A DNA stretch of 64,000 nucleotides from contig JBBDWL010000024.1 in the NCBI GenBank assembly GCA_040902895.1, positions 1 through 64,000 of the forward strand. Reading direction: 5' to 3'. Made by a program: the position numbers and the translations under genes. The number at the start of each line of letters is the position of its first letter. Within the stretch, counting starts at the first letter, position 1. Below, in pieces: positions 36,187 through 45,258 of this stretch. The DNA is from JALYRV01 sp040902895 (GTDB lineage: Bacteria; Acidobacteriota; Vicinamibacteria; Vicinamibacterales; SCN-69-37). Under the pieces are notes generated by a model. That model was not told where the DNA came from. It did not search any database and saw only the letters and a list, made by a program, of their open reading frames with translations.

Positions 36187-38889
36187 GTGACGTCCAAAGA
36201 AATCCGCCAGGGCTTCCTCAAATACTTCGAGAAGCACGGCCACCGCGTCGTGGCCAGCTCGCCGCTCATGCCGGGCGACGATCCGACGCTGCTGTTCACC
36301 AACGCCGGCATGAACCAGTTCAAAGACGTGTTTCTGGGCAAGGAGAAGCGCGATTACAAGCGCGCGGCGACGTCTCAGAAATGCATGCGCGTGAGCGGCA
36401 AGCACAACGACCTCGACAACGTCGGACCGTCGCTGCGCCACCACACGTTCTTCGAGATGCTGGGCAACTTCTCGTTCGGCGACTACTTCAAGGCCGACGC
36501 GATTCCATTCGCCTGGCAGCTGCTGACCGAAGTCTGGAAGCTGGATCCCGATCGCCTGTACCCGAGCATCTTCAAGGGTGAAGCCGGCATCCCGCGCGAC
36601 GATGAGGCGTATGCGGCGTGGGCGGCGCTGGTGCCGGCCGATCGCATCCACGAGCTCGGCGCGTCAGACAACTTCTGGGCGATGGGCGATACGGGCCCAT
36701 GTGGACGCTGCTCCGAGATTTATTACCGCCGCGACAACGAAGACTGCGCCGCCGAGGCAAGCGGCGGCGCCTGCCGTGGCCTCGAATGCTCGTGCGAACG
36801 CTATATCGAAGTGTGGAACAACGTGTTCATGGAATTCGATCGCCAGGCGGACGGCGCGCTCACACCGCTGCCGGCGCTGTCGGTCGACACCGGCTTGGGC
36901 CTCGAGCGGATCGCCGCGGTCATTCAGGGGAAACAGTCCAACTACGACACGGACCTGTTTTCGCCGATCCTCGATGCGATCGGACGCAAGGCCGGACGCG
37001 CGTACACGGCCACGCCCGAGACCGGCGATCATCCCGACGTCTCGATGCGGGTGATTGCGGATCACCTGCGCGCCATGACGTTTCTGATTGCCGACGGCGT
37101 GCTGCCGTCGAACGAATGGCGCGGCTACGTGCTGCGCAAGATCATGCGGCGCGCGATGCGCCACGGCAAGAAGCTCGGCGTCGCCGAGCCGTTCCTCCAC
37201 GAGCTCGCGGCGACCGTCATCGCGGAGATGGGCGGCGTGTATCCCGAGCTTGCGCGCAACCGCGACGCGATCGCGCGCACGATCCGCGCCGAAGAGGATC
37301 GCTTCGACATGGTGCTGCGCGACGGCCTGCCGAAGCTCGAAGAGGTCATCGATCGCGCCGCGAAATCAGGCAAGCCGGTGCCCGGGGAAGATCTGTTCAC
37401 GCTGTATGACTCGCTGGGCGTGCCGTACGACTTCGCCGAAGACCTCGCCAGCCAGCGCGGGCTTGCGGTCGATCGCCTCGGATTCGACGAGGCGATGGAG
37501 CTGCAGCGCGAGCGCGCGCGCCGGGCGAGCGACTTCGATGTCAGGAAGGGCGCGACGTTCGACTACGCAAGCGACGCAGACCGCGCGGCGCTCGAAGGCC
37601 TCGCCGATGAATTCGAGGGCTACACCAGCACGACCGTCAGCGGCACGCCCGTGGTCGCGTTGTTCGATGCGGAACGCCGCCGTGTGTCGACGCTCGACGA
37701 GGGCGCGTCGGGCTGGGCGGTGCTTGCGAAGACGCCGTTTTACCTGGAAGCAGGCGGCCAGGTGTCGGATGCCGGACGCCTCGTGCGCGAAGGCCACGCC
37801 GAAGCCGCCGTCGACGGACTCGCGCGCCTCGCGCCAGGGGGCCCGCGCGCGCATCGCATCAAGGTTACGCGCGGCGCGCTTGCCGAGCGCGACGTGGTCA
37901 CGGCATCCGTCGATCCCGACGTGCGCGATGCGACGCGCCGCAATCACACGGCGACACACCTGCTGCACGCGGCGCTCCGCCAGGTGCTCGGCAGCCACGT
38001 GCGCCAGGCCGGATCGCTCGTCGCGCCCGATCGCCTGCGTTTCGATTTCACGCACTTTCAGGCCGTCACCTCCGACGAGCGCGCGGAAATCGAGCGCATC
38101 GTAAACGCGCAGATTCTGCGGAATACGCAGGTCGCCACCGACGTGCGCTCGACCGACGAAGCCATGGCCGCCGGCGCGATGGCGCTCTTCGGCGAAAAGT
38201 ACGGCGACAAGGTCCGCGTCGTCTCGATCGACGGCTTCAGTATGGAGCTCTGCGGCGGCACGCATGTCTCAGCCACGGGCGACATCGGCTTCTTCGTCAT
38301 CACGCAGGAAAGCGGCGTGGCGGCCGGCGTGCGCCGCATCGAAGCGCTCACCGGCGAAGGGGCCGTACGTCACTATCACGCAAAAATGGCCGCGCTCGCG
38401 CGTCTCGTCGACGCCGCGGGCGGCGGCGAGGATCAGGCGGCTGATGCCATCGCGCGGCTCCGCGACGACATGAAGCGGCTGACGCGGGAGAACGAACAGC
38501 TGCGGATAAAAGTCGCCATGGGCGGCGCCGCCACGCCGGGTGCGGCCGATGTGGTCGACGCGGGCGGGACGAAGCTGATCGCGCGGCGCGTCGAGGGACT
38601 CGACAAGGCGGGACTGCGTACGATGGCGGATCAGCTCCGGGATCGGCTCAAGAGCGGTGTCGTCGTCCTTGCGGCCGAACAAGACGGCAAGGCCCTGTTT
38701 GTCGTCGGCGTCACGAAAGATCTGACGGCCCGGCTGCATGCCGGCAACCTCGCGAAGGAGCTGGCGCCCATCGTGGGCGGTAAAGGGGGCGGCCGGCCCG
38801 ACTTTGCGGAGGCGGGCGGCAAGGATCCGTCCGCGATCGACTCGCTGCTGGCCAAGGCTCAGGAGCTGGTGGCGGCCAAGAAATTGTAA
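36187..38889 (+). CDS. alaS: Alanine-tRNA ligase
   Basis: Charges tRNA-Ala with alanine in the cytoplasm. The 900-residue protein is full length. It opens with EIRQGFLKYFEKHGHRVVASSPL, then LFTNAGMNQFKDVFLG and HHTFFEMLGNFSFGDYFK in the class II catalytic core. The editing domain has HTATHLLHAALRQVLG and CGGTHVSATGDIG (metal ligands), and the C-terminal C-Ala domain ends in GGRPDFAEAGGKD. The GTG start fits the family. The LLM oxidoreductase gene follows after 5 nt, so they may be co-transcribed. Confidence 0.97.
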   Translation: MTSKEIRQGFLKYFEKHGHRVVASSPLMPGDDPTLLFTNAGMNQFKDVFLGKEKRDYKRAATSQKCMRVSGKHNDLDNVGPSLRHHTFFEMLGNFSFGDYFKADAIPFAWQLLTEVWKLDPDRLYPSIFKGEAGIPRDDEAYAAWAALVPADRIHELGASDNFWAMGDTGPCGRCSEIYYRRDNEDCAAEASGGACRGLECSCERYIEVWNNVFMEFDRQADGALTPLPALSVDTGLGLERIAAVIQGKQSNYDTDLFSPILDAIGRKAGRAYTATPETGDHPDVSMRVIADHLRAMTFLIADGVLPSNEWRGYVLRKIMRRAMRHGKKLGVAEPFLHELAATVIAEMGGVYPELARNRDAIARTIRAEEDRFDMVLRDGLPKLEEVIDRAAKSGKPVPGEDLFTLYDSLGVPYDFAEDLASQRGLAVDRLGFDEAMELQRERARRASDFDVRKGATFDYASDADRAALEGLADEFEGYTSTTVSGTPVVALFDAERRRVSTLDEGASGWAVLAKTPFYLEAGGQVSDAGRLVREGHAEAAVDGLARLAPGGPRAHRIKVTRGALAERDVVTASVDPDVRDATRRNHTATHLLHAALRQVLGSHVRQAGSLVAPDRLRFDFTHFQAVTSDERAEIERIVNAQILRNTQVATDVRSTDEAMAAGAMALFGEKYGDKVRVVSIDGFSMELCGGTHVSATGDIGFFVITQESGVAAGVRRIEALTGEGAVRHYHAKMAALARLVDAAGGGEDQAADAIARLRDDMKRLTRENEQLRIKVAMGGAATPGAADVVDAGGTKLIARRVEGLDKAGLRTMADQLRDRLKSGVVVLAAEQDGKALFVVGVTKDLTARLHAGNLAKELAPIVGGKGGGRPDFAEAGGKDPSAIDSLLAKAQELVAAKKL

Positions 38890-38894
38890 AGAAG

Positions 38895-39875
38895 ATGGCT
38901 GGTCCCACATTCGGGTTCCACTGCTCTCACGAACAGCATGCTCCCTCGACGCTGCTCCGGAATGCGCGCCTGGCCGCGGCCGCCGGGTTCACGGCGGCGA
39001 TGTGCTCCGACCATTTCCATCCGTGGAGCGAGCGGCAGGGACACTCGGGCTTCGCGTGGAGCTGGCTGGGCGCGGCGCTCGAGGCCACGCCCCTGTCATT
39101 CGGCACTGTCTGCGCGCCGGGCCAGCGCTATCAGCCCGCCACCATCGCGCAGGCGGCGGCCACGCTGGCCGAGATGTATCCGGATCGGTTCTGGCTCGCC
39201 GTCGGCAGCGGCGAAGCGCTGAACGAGAACATCACCGGCACGCGCTGGCCGTCGAGAGACGAGCGCAACGCGCGGCTGAAGGCGTCGGTCGATGCGATGC
39301 GCCGGCTCTGGGCGGGCGAATCCGTGACGATCAAGCGGGCGGGCGTGCGGATCGAGCAGGCGCGCCTCTACGTACGCGCCGCGCGCGCGCCCATGATCGT
39401 CGCAGCGGCGCTGTCGCCGGAGACGGCGCGATGGGCCGCGCCGTGGGCCGACGCGCTCATCACCACGACGGCGCCGCGCGACGCCATGCGCGCCGTCCTC
39501 GACGCCTTTCGCGAGGGTGGCGGCGCGCCGAAGCCCGTCTTCCTGCAGGCCACGCTGTCGTTCGCGCCGACCGATGCCGCGGCGCTCGCCGCGGCGCACG
39601 ATCAGTGGCGGCAGTCGGCGCTGACGCGCGATCAGCTCAGCGATCTCGCGACACCCGCGGAATTCGATCGCGCCACGACGCGCGTCACGCCCGTCGCGCT
39701 CGCGTCGCGCGTGCGCATCTCGTCAGACATCGAGCGCCACGCCGCCTGGCTGCACGAAGACGCGGCGATGGGATTCGATCGCATCTACCTTCATAATGTC
39801 GCGCGCGATCATGAGGAGCGCTTCATCGCCGCATGCGGCGAGCGGCTTCTGCCGGCCCTGACCCATGTCGATTGA
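38895..39875 (+). CDS. LLM-class flavin-dependent oxidoreductase
   Basis: A 326-residue TIM-barrel protein of the luciferase-like superfamily: FGFHCSHEQHAPSTLLRNARLAAAAGFTAAMCSDHFHPW at the N-terminus, GTVCAPGQRYQPATIAQAAATLAEMYPDRFWLAVGSGEALNE in the middle, and GFDRIYLHNVARDHEERF at the C-terminus. It resembles the subgroup thought to use FMN rather than F420, and no F420 genes are in the window. The ATG is 5 nt after alaS. Its stop lies inside the GH13 gene (11-nt overlap), so the two are coupled. The substrate is unknown. Confidence 0.88.
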   Translation: MAGPTFGFHCSHEQHAPSTLLRNARLAAAAGFTAAMCSDHFHPWSERQGHSGFAWSWLGAALEATPLSFGTVCAPGQRYQPATIAQAAATLAEMYPDRFWLAVGSGEALNENITGTRWPSRDERNARLKASVDAMRRLWAGESVTIKRAGVRIEQARLYVRAARAPMIVAAALSPETARWAAPWADALITTTAPRDAMRAVLDAFREGGGAPKPVFLQATLSFAPTDAAALAAAHDQWRQSALTRDQLSDLATPAEFDRATTRVTPVALASRVRISSDIERHAAWLHEDAAMGFDRIYLHNVARDHEERFIAACGERLLPALTHVD

Positions 39876-41547
39876 CGATCTCTGGTACAAGAACGCCGTC
39901 ATCTACTGCCTCGACGTCGAGAAGTTTCAGGACGCCAACGGCGACGGCGTCGGCGACTTCGAAGGTCTGATGCGCCGGCTCGACTACCTCGCGGGCCTGG
40001 GGGTGACGTGCGTCTGGCTGCAGCCGTTCTACACGTCGCCCAATCGCGACAACGGCTACGACGTCACAGACTATTACAGCGTGCACGAGAAGCACGGATC
40101 GCTCGGCGACTACGCGAACTTCATGAACCACGCCAGGGCGCTCGGCATGCGCGTGATCGTGGACCTCGTCGTCAGCCACACGTCGATCGACCATCCGTGG
40201 TTCCAGTCGGCGCGCTCGAGCCCGCGATCGCCGTTCCGCGACTGGTATATCTGGTCGAAGGAGCGCCCGAAGAATCACAAGGAGGGCATCGTCTTCCCCG
40301 GGCAGCAGAAGACGACGTGGACGCTGGATCGGAAGGCGAAGCAGTACTACTTCCATCGCTTCTACGAGCATCAGGCCGACCTCAATACGTGGAATCCGCA
40401 CGTCCGCGCCGAGATTCAGAAGATCATGGGCTTCTGGCTGCAGCTGGGCGTGTCGGGCTTCCGCATGGACGCCGTGCCGTTTCTCATCGAGAAGAAGGGC
40501 GCGAACGTCGAGCACCAGCAGGACTTCGGCCTTCTGAAACAGATGCGCGATTTCCTGCAGTGGCGATCAGGCGACGCGATTCTGCTCGCGGAAGCCAACG
40601 TTCCGCCCGACGAGAGCATGAAGTACTTCGGCGACGAGGGCGATCATCTGCAGATGATGCTGAACTTCCCGGTCAACCAGCGCCTGTTCTATGCGCTGGC
40701 GACCGGCGACGTGGGTCCGCTCGTGTGGGCGCTGGAGCAAACGAAAAAGCGGCCGGCGCATGCGCAGTGGGTGCAGTTCCTGCGCAGCCACGACGAGCTC
40801 GATCTCGGACGTCTGACCGAGGAGCAGCGCGCGCGCGTGTTCGAGGCGTTCGCGCCCGAAAAGCGCATGCAGCTCTATGACCGCGGCATTCGCCGCCGGC
40901 TCGCGCCCATGCTCGGCGGACACCGTAAGAAGCTCGACCTCGCCTTCAGTCTGCTCTTTTCGCTGCCCGGTACGCCGATGATGCAGTACGGCGACGAGAT
41001 CGGCATCGGCGAAAATCTGAAGCTGCCCGAGCGCGAGTGCGCCCGCACGCCGATGCAGTGGACCGACGGTCCTCACGGCGGCTTCTCCACCGCCGCCAAA
41101 GTGGTGCGGCCGGTGATCGACGATCCGGTCTTCGGCTACCAGCGCGTCAACGTCGCCAGCCTGCGCCACGATCCCGAGTCGCTGCTGAACCGCACTGAGC
41201 GCGTCATCCGCATGCGGAAGGAGTGTCCCGAGATCAGCTGGGGCGGCTTCGAAGTGCTGCGCACGAGCGCCGCTGAGGTGCTTGCGCTCCGCTATGACTG
41301 GCGCGAGACGTCATTGATCACGCTGCACAATTTCTCAGGACAGGCCCGTACGGCGAAGTTCACCGCAGGCTCGGAGCGCGACGGCGTGCTGATGGATCTT
41401 TTCGGAGGACGGCCGAGCCGCGTGCTCGCGAACGGGTCGCATCGAATCAAACTCGAGCCTTACGGCTGGCGCTGGTTGCGCGCCGGAGGGGTCGACGACA
41501 CTCTGATGAGAAGCGCGCTCAGCACGAACGACCCCGAACTGGGCTGA
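39865..41547 (+). CDS. GH13 alpha-amylase family enzyme, trehalose synthase (TreS)-like
   Basis: The 560-residue protein has all four GH13 regions: DLVVSHTS (region I, Ser in place of the usual Asn), GFRMDAVPFL (nucleophile Asp), LLAEANVPPDE (acid/base Glu) and FLRSHDELDL (transition-state Asp). YFGDEGDHLQMMLNFPVNQRLFYAL and the GTPMMQYGDEIGIGENLKLPER loop resemble maltose alpha-glucosyltransferases (TreS), which interconvert maltose and trehalose. No signal peptide and no fused maltokinase domain. Its ATG overlaps the end of the LLM gene. TreS is the best guess; a related glucan-acting enzyme cannot be excluded. Confidence 0.87.
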   Translation: MSIDDLWYKNAVIYCLDVEKFQDANGDGVGDFEGLMRRLDYLAGLGVTCVWLQPFYTSPNRDNGYDVTDYYSVHEKHGSLGDYANFMNHARALGMRVIVDLVVSHTSIDHPWFQSARSSPRSPFRDWYIWSKERPKNHKEGIVFPGQQKTTWTLDRKAKQYYFHRFYEHQADLNTWNPHVRAEIQKIMGFWLQLGVSGFRMDAVPFLIEKKGANVEHQQDFGLLKQMRDFLQWRSGDAILLAEANVPPDESMKYFGDEGDHLQMMLNFPVNQRLFYALATGDVGPLVWALEQTKKRPAHAQWVQFLRSHDELDLGRLTEEQRARVFEAFAPEKRMQLYDRGIRRRLAPMLGGHRKKLDLAFSLLFSLPGTPMMQYGDEIGIGENLKLPERECARTPMQWTDGPHGGFSTAAKVVRPVIDDPVFGYQRVNVASLRHDPESLLNRTERVIRMRKECPEISWGGFEVLRTSAAEVLALRYDWRETSLITLHNFSGQARTAKFTAGSERDGVLMDLFGGRPSRVLANGSHRIKLEPYGWRWLRAGGVDDTLMRSALSTNDPELG

Positions 41548-41669
41548 AACGGAGCGCCGGCACCAATGACGGATCTGCAATCCTATCTACAAAACCGTCA
41601 GCCCATCAGGAAAGCCCGGCTAATTATCAGGCCTAGTTATGCCGATAAAGGCGGGTACGGCAGTTGCCC
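41548..41669. other. Intergenic leader region with no gene, relatively AT-rich
   Basis: Together with the promoter downstream, the 173 nt between the GH13 and transglycosylase genes hold no open frame with homology. It is less GC-rich than its surroundings and contains short dyads such as CGGCTAATTATC-AGGCC-TAGTTATGCCG. I could not match it to a riboswitch family I know (GEMM, ydaO, cobalamin). It may be an activator site upstream of the promoter at 41670-41698. Confidence 0.4.
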
Positions 41670-41698
41670 TTGCGTCTGCCGGTAACTCTCTCTAAAAT
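41670..41698 (+). promoter_or_regulatory. Sigma70-type promoter of the lytic transglycosylase gene
   Basis: TTGCGT, a 17-nt spacer, then TAAAAT. Transcription would start near 41705, leaving a leader of about 16 nt before the ATG at 41721. Confidence 0.6.
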
Positions 41699-41720
41699 AA
41701 GCCGTTCTCAACAACTTCAG

Positions 41721-42413
41721 ATGCTGCGTTTTTCCCCGCGCGTTCTCATTGTCTCGGCGGTTGCCGGGCTTCTGCCGGCGTTTGCGCCAGCGGCAATCGC
41801 CCAGTCCGTGCCGGAACACTTTTCCTACGCGCGCTCAGCGGACGGCAGAGTCGTGATTTCGGATGCGGGGATGATCAAGGCGCCGGCAGTGCGCCGCGCG
41901 TCTCGCGCCACCCAGTTCGATGACCTGATCGCACAGCACGCCCAGGCCAATAGCCTCGACCCGAGGCTGGTGCGCGCCGTCATCCAGACCGAGTCGGCGT
42001 TCAATCCTCGCGCGGTCTCGCACGTCGGCGCGATGGGCCTCATGCAGCTGATGCCCGGTACCGCGCGGGAACTCGGCGTGACCGATCCGTTCGACCCGGA
42101 TCAGAATATTCGCGGCGGCACGAAGTACCTTCGTGAGCTGCTCGATCGCTTCGGCAACGTCGAGCTCGCGCTGGCGGCCTACAACGCCGGGCCGGGCGCC
42201 GTTGAACGCTACAACGGTGTGCCGCCCTACCGCGAGACGCGCAACTACGTCGCCAAGCTCGCGTACGTCAAGGACGTCCAGCCTGTGACCAGCGGCGGGC
42301 TGACCATCTACAGGGTCACCGAAGTGACGCCCGACGGACGCGAGATCGTGCGCTACAGCGACCGCAAACCGGAAACCGGCCAGCACTCCGTCGTTCAGCT
42401 CCGCGCGCGCTAA
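41721..42413 (+). CDS. Secreted lytic transglycosylase (SLT domain)
   Basis: Cleaves the glycan strands of murein, releasing 1,6-anhydromuropeptides. The 230-residue precursor has a signal peptide (VLIVSAVAGLLPAFAPAAIA, cleavage after AIA). A DUF4124-like segment follows, then the SLT domain with catalytic Glu in IQTESAFNPRAVSHVGAMGLMQLMPGTA, GGTKYLRELLDRFGNVELALAAYNAGPGAV and the YRETRNYV motif. The ATG at 41721 gives a clean signal sequence; longer in-frame starts do not. It has its own promoter. The TAA stop is part of a -10-like TAAAAT for the next gene. Confidence 0.93.
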   Translation: MLRFSPRVLIVSAVAGLLPAFAPAAIAQSVPEHFSYARSADGRVVISDAGMIKAPAVRRASRATQFDDLIAQHAQANSLDPRLVRAVIQTESAFNPRAVSHVGAMGLMQLMPGTARELGVTDPFDPDQNIRGGTKYLRELLDRFGNVELALAAYNAGPGAVERYNGVPPYRETRNYVAKLAYVKDVQPVTSGGLTIYRVTEVTPDGREIVRYSDRKPETGQHSVVQLRAR

Positions 42414-42416
42414 AAT
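42411..42416 (+). promoter_or_regulatory. -10-like TAAAAT before the DinB-like gene
   Basis: TAAAAT overlaps the stop of the transglycosylase gene and lies 7 nt before the GTG at 42424, again with no ribosome site. Confidence 0.45.
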
Positions 42417-42423
42417 CACCGGC

Positions 42424-43266
42424 GTGGTTCTCACGCCGCTTCAGCCAACCGATACACGATCCTTCTTTCGACCTGTCGGCGACAGCCTCGTCACCCTGTT
42501 GCGCGGCCTGTCCGGCGAGGCCTGGCTGAACCCGGCCGTGGGGACATGGCAGGTGCGCGATGTCGTTGCGCATCTCATCGACGTCACGATGCGGCGGCTG
42601 GCGTTTCATCGCGATCGACACACGCCGCCGCCTCCGCCGTTCCCCATCCAGAACGATCGCGACTTCGCGCGCTTCATCAATCAGATCAACGCCGACTGGA
42701 CCGGCGCCGCGCGCCGTTTCAGCACGCGTCAGCTTACGGATCTGTATGCATCGAGCAGCGGCGAGCTTGCGGACTTCGTCGAGTCGCTGCCCCTCGATGC
42801 GCCCGGGTTGTTTGGCGTTTCATGGGCGGGCGAGATGGAATCGGCGGGATGGTTCGACATCGGCCGCGAATTCACCGAGCAGTGGCATCATCAGGCGCAG
42901 ATTCGTGATGCCGTCGGAGCGCCGCCGATGGCTGATCCGTCCTGGCTCAGGGCGACGCTTGCCATCGCGATACGCGCGCTGCCGCACGCGTACCGAGATC
43001 ATGTCGCGCCGGAGGGTGCGACGATTGCGATCGACATTCAGGGCGATGCCGGCGGCACGTGGACGCTCGAACGCGCGGCGTCGGCCTGGCGGCTGCGCGA
43101 GGGCCGTTCGTCGTCGCCGTCCGCTCACGCGACGCTGACCGATGATGCGGCGTGGCGGCTGCTGTTCAATGGCCTCGCGCCGGCGGCCGCATCGGCTGCC
43201 GTGCAGGTCACCGGCGACGCTGCGCTCGCGGAGCCGCTGCTTCGAGCCAGATCGATCGTCATCTAG
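42424..43266 (+). CDS. DinB-like maleylpyruvate isomerase N-terminal family protein (thiol-dependent transferase)
   Basis: The 280-residue protein resembles the mycothiol-dependent maleylpyruvate isomerase group. The N-terminal four-helix domain has WQVRDVVAHLIDVTMRRLAFH (metal His at residue 50) and the paired histidines of FTEQWHHQAQIRDAVG, giving a three-His metal site. The C-terminal ~100 residues (ATIAIDIQGDAGGTWTLE...DDAAWRLLFNGL) form an SCP2-like domain. Relatives use mycothiol or bacillithiol as cofactor. Because this genome encodes bacillithiol synthesis, a bacillithiol-dependent role is likely but not shown. GTG start, likely leaderless. Confidence 0.78.
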   Translation: MVLTPLQPTDTRSFFRPVGDSLVTLLRGLSGEAWLNPAVGTWQVRDVVAHLIDVTMRRLAFHRDRHTPPPPPFPIQNDRDFARFINQINADWTGAARRFSTRQLTDLYASSSGELADFVESLPLDAPGLFGVSWAGEMESAGWFDIGREFTEQWHHQAQIRDAVGAPPMADPSWLRATLAIAIRALPHAYRDHVAPEGATIAIDIQGDAGGTWTLERAASAWRLREGRSSSPSAHATLTDDAAWRLLFNGLAPAAASAAVQVTGDAALAEPLLRARSIVI

Positions 43267-43278
43267 ACACTTGGCATC

Positions 43279-45183
43279 ATGAACCGGGCGCGCACCATCG
43301 CACTCATTCTCGCCGGGGCTTTCGAGACGCTCGCGTGCAGCCGGCAGGCGCCGCCGCCGTCGGCGGCCACCTTCAACAAGGACATCGCGCCAATCGTGTA
43401 CGCGAACTGCGCGTCCTGCCACCGGCCGGGCGGTGTCGCGCCTTTTTCACTCCTCACGTACAAGGACGCCGTGCTCCACGCCGACGACATGGCCGCGCAG
43501 ACGCGAATGGGACACATGCCGCCATGGCAGCCTGAGCGTGGCGAGTTTCCGATCCTCGGCGAGCGACGCCTGCGGCCCGATCAGATTGCCGCGATCGAGC
43601 GATGGGCGGCTGGAGGCCGCCTTGAAGGCAACCCTGACGATTTGCCCGCCGCGCCCGTCTTCACCGACGGCTGGGAGCTCGGACGGCCGGATGCGGTGCT
43701 GACCGTGCCGCGCGCATACGTCGTCAGTCCCGGCGTCGAAGACGTCTATCGCAATCTGGTCTTCCGTACACGCGTGCCAACAGCTGTTTTCGTACGGGCC
43801 GTGGAATTCAAGACCGGCGGCGCGCCCATTCATCACGCCGTCATCCGCGTCGACCGGACGTCGGGATCCCGTCGCCGCGATGCTCAGGACGCGCCGCCCG
43901 GGTTCGACGGCATGGCCTGGCACAGCGTTCAGGATCCTGATGGGCATTTTCTCGGATGGGCCCCCGGGCGCGGCCCGATCGCCTCGCCGGAGGGCATGCC
44001 ATGGCGCCTCGAGGCCGGCGCCGACGTCGTGGTGGAGATGCACGTCATTCCAGGCGACGAGCCGATTGCGCTGCAGCCGGAGATCGGTCTGTTTCTTACG
44101 CCGACGCCGCCTGCCCGCACGCCCCTCACGGTAAAGATGGGATCGAAGATGATCGACATCCCTCCAGGCAAACGCGATTATGTGGTCAGCGACACGTACG
44201 AGTTGCCTTCACCGGTGCAGCTCTTGAGTGTGTATCCACACGCACACTACCTGGCCGCCGAGATGCTCGTCACGGCCACGCTGCCCGACGGCCGGGTGCA
44301 GTCGCTGCTGCACATCCACGACTGGAGCTTTCACTGGCAGCAGGATTACCGGTACGTGACGCCCGTGCCGCTGCCTCCAGGCACGCGGCTGACGATGAAG
44401 TACACGTTCGATAATTCAGAAGGCAATCCTGACAATCCATCGCAGCCTCCGGTGCGAGTGCGGGCGGGGCCCAAGTCGACCGACGAGATGGCGGAGCTGG
44501 GCCTGCAACTGCTGCCTGCGTCGCCGCAGGACGCCGCCCGGATCGCAGCGGACTTCGACCGGCGCGAGCGGATCGCGAACGTCGCGATGATGGAGGCGCG
44601 CGTGCGCGAGGAACCGCAGGTCGCCGAGTATCGCGCGCAACTGGGCGGAAGCCTGGTCGAAGCGGGACGGCATGCAGACGCGGTTCCGCATCTCGAGGCG
44701 GCGATTCGCCTCGGCGATCGTTCGGCGCCGGTCTACAGCTATCTTGGCGTCGCGTTGATGGAGCAGGGACAGGCGGCTGAGGCGCTCGGGCTGTTTCGCC
44801 GCGCCGCGTCGATCGATCGCCATGATGAGCGGCTGCCGTTCAATGTGGGAAACGTGCTGAGCCGCTTGTCGCGGCACCCGGAAGCCGCGGCGGCGTACGA
44901 ACGATCGCTGGCCATCAATCCCGACTTTGTCGATGCGCGCGTGAACCTGGCGATTCTGCTGTCGGCGGCCGGACGGACGAAGGAGGCACTCGCCCACTAC
45001 GCGCGCGCCGTCGCGCTGCGTCCCGACTCCGCGGTCATCCAGAACAACTATGGCGGCGCGCTTGCGGCTGCCGGCCGGTACACTGACGCCATCCGCCACG
45101 TGCGGCGCGCGCTCGAGATCGCGCCGGGCTATCCGCCTGCGGTGCAGAACCTCGAGCGGCTGCACCGCATGGGCATCCGGTAA
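43279..45183 (+). CDS. Lipoprotein fusing a c-type heme motif, a PHM-like copper domain and TPR repeats
   Basis: The 634 residues start with a lipobox-like signal (Cys20 in TLACSR). A cytochrome-c motif CASCH follows (C44, C47, H48) in FNKDIAPIVYANCASCHRPGG. The next ~250 residues match the copper type II monooxygenase fold (peptidylglycine hydroxylating type): HH at 185-186, His in EMHV at 255, HAH at 321-323 and Met373. These are equivalent to the CuH (HH, H) and CuM (HxH, M) ligands. The last ~200 residues are about six tetratricopeptide repeats. This suggests an envelope redox enzyme with a built-in electron donor and a protein-interaction tail. Substrate unknown. It is followed by a perfect 26-bp inverted repeat. 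Confidence 0.85.
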   Translation: MNRARTIALILAGAFETLACSRQAPPPSAATFNKDIAPIVYANCASCHRPGGVAPFSLLTYKDAVLHADDMAAQTRMGHMPPWQPERGEFPILGERRLRPDQIAAIERWAAGGRLEGNPDDLPAAPVFTDGWELGRPDAVLTVPRAYVVSPGVEDVYRNLVFRTRVPTAVFVRAVEFKTGGAPIHHAVIRVDRTSGSRRRDAQDAPPGFDGMAWHSVQDPDGHFLGWAPGRGPIASPEGMPWRLEAGADVVVEMHVIPGDEPIALQPEIGLFLTPTPPARTPLTVKMGSKMIDIPPGKRDYVVSDTYELPSPVQLLSVYPHAHYLAAEMLVTATLPDGRVQSLLHIHDWSFHWQQDYRYVTPVPLPPGTRLTMKYTFDNSEGNPDNPSQPPVRVRAGPKSTDEMAELGLQLLPASPQDAARIAADFDRRERIANVAMMEARVREEPQVAEYRAQLGGSLVEAGRHADAVPHLEAAIRLGDRSAPVYSYLGVALMEQGQAAEALGLFRRAASIDRHDERLPFNVGNVLSRLSRHPEAAAAYERSLAINPDFVDARVNLAILLSAAGRTKEALAHYARAVALRPDSAVIQNNYGGALAAAGRYTDAIRHVRRALEIAPGYPPAVQNLERLHRMGIR

Positions 45184-45253
45184 AAAAATGGGGACGGGTC
45201 TTAATTATTCATCCAGTGTTGACCATGATAATTAAGACCCGTCCCCATTTTTT
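45183..45253. repeat. Perfect 26-bp inverted repeat (GGGACGGGTCT family, copy 1)
   Basis: Arms at 45183-45208 and 45228-45253 are perfectly complementary, with a 19-nt loop. The core is ATGGGGACGGGTCTTAATTAT. The left arm begins in the stop codon of the TPR gene. The right arm ends in six T, so it can act as a bidirectional terminator between the convergent TPR and TerB genes. The same core, with TGAATTATT, recurs at 46540-46650. Confidence 0.92.
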
Positions 45254-45258
45254 CCGGC

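Noticed and set aside
41548..41720. c-di-GMP (GEMM) or c-di-AMP (ydaO) riboswitch before the lytic transglycosylase
   Set aside because: The conserved core sequences and pairing were not found, and a promoter with good -35/-10 spacing lies downstream of most of the region.
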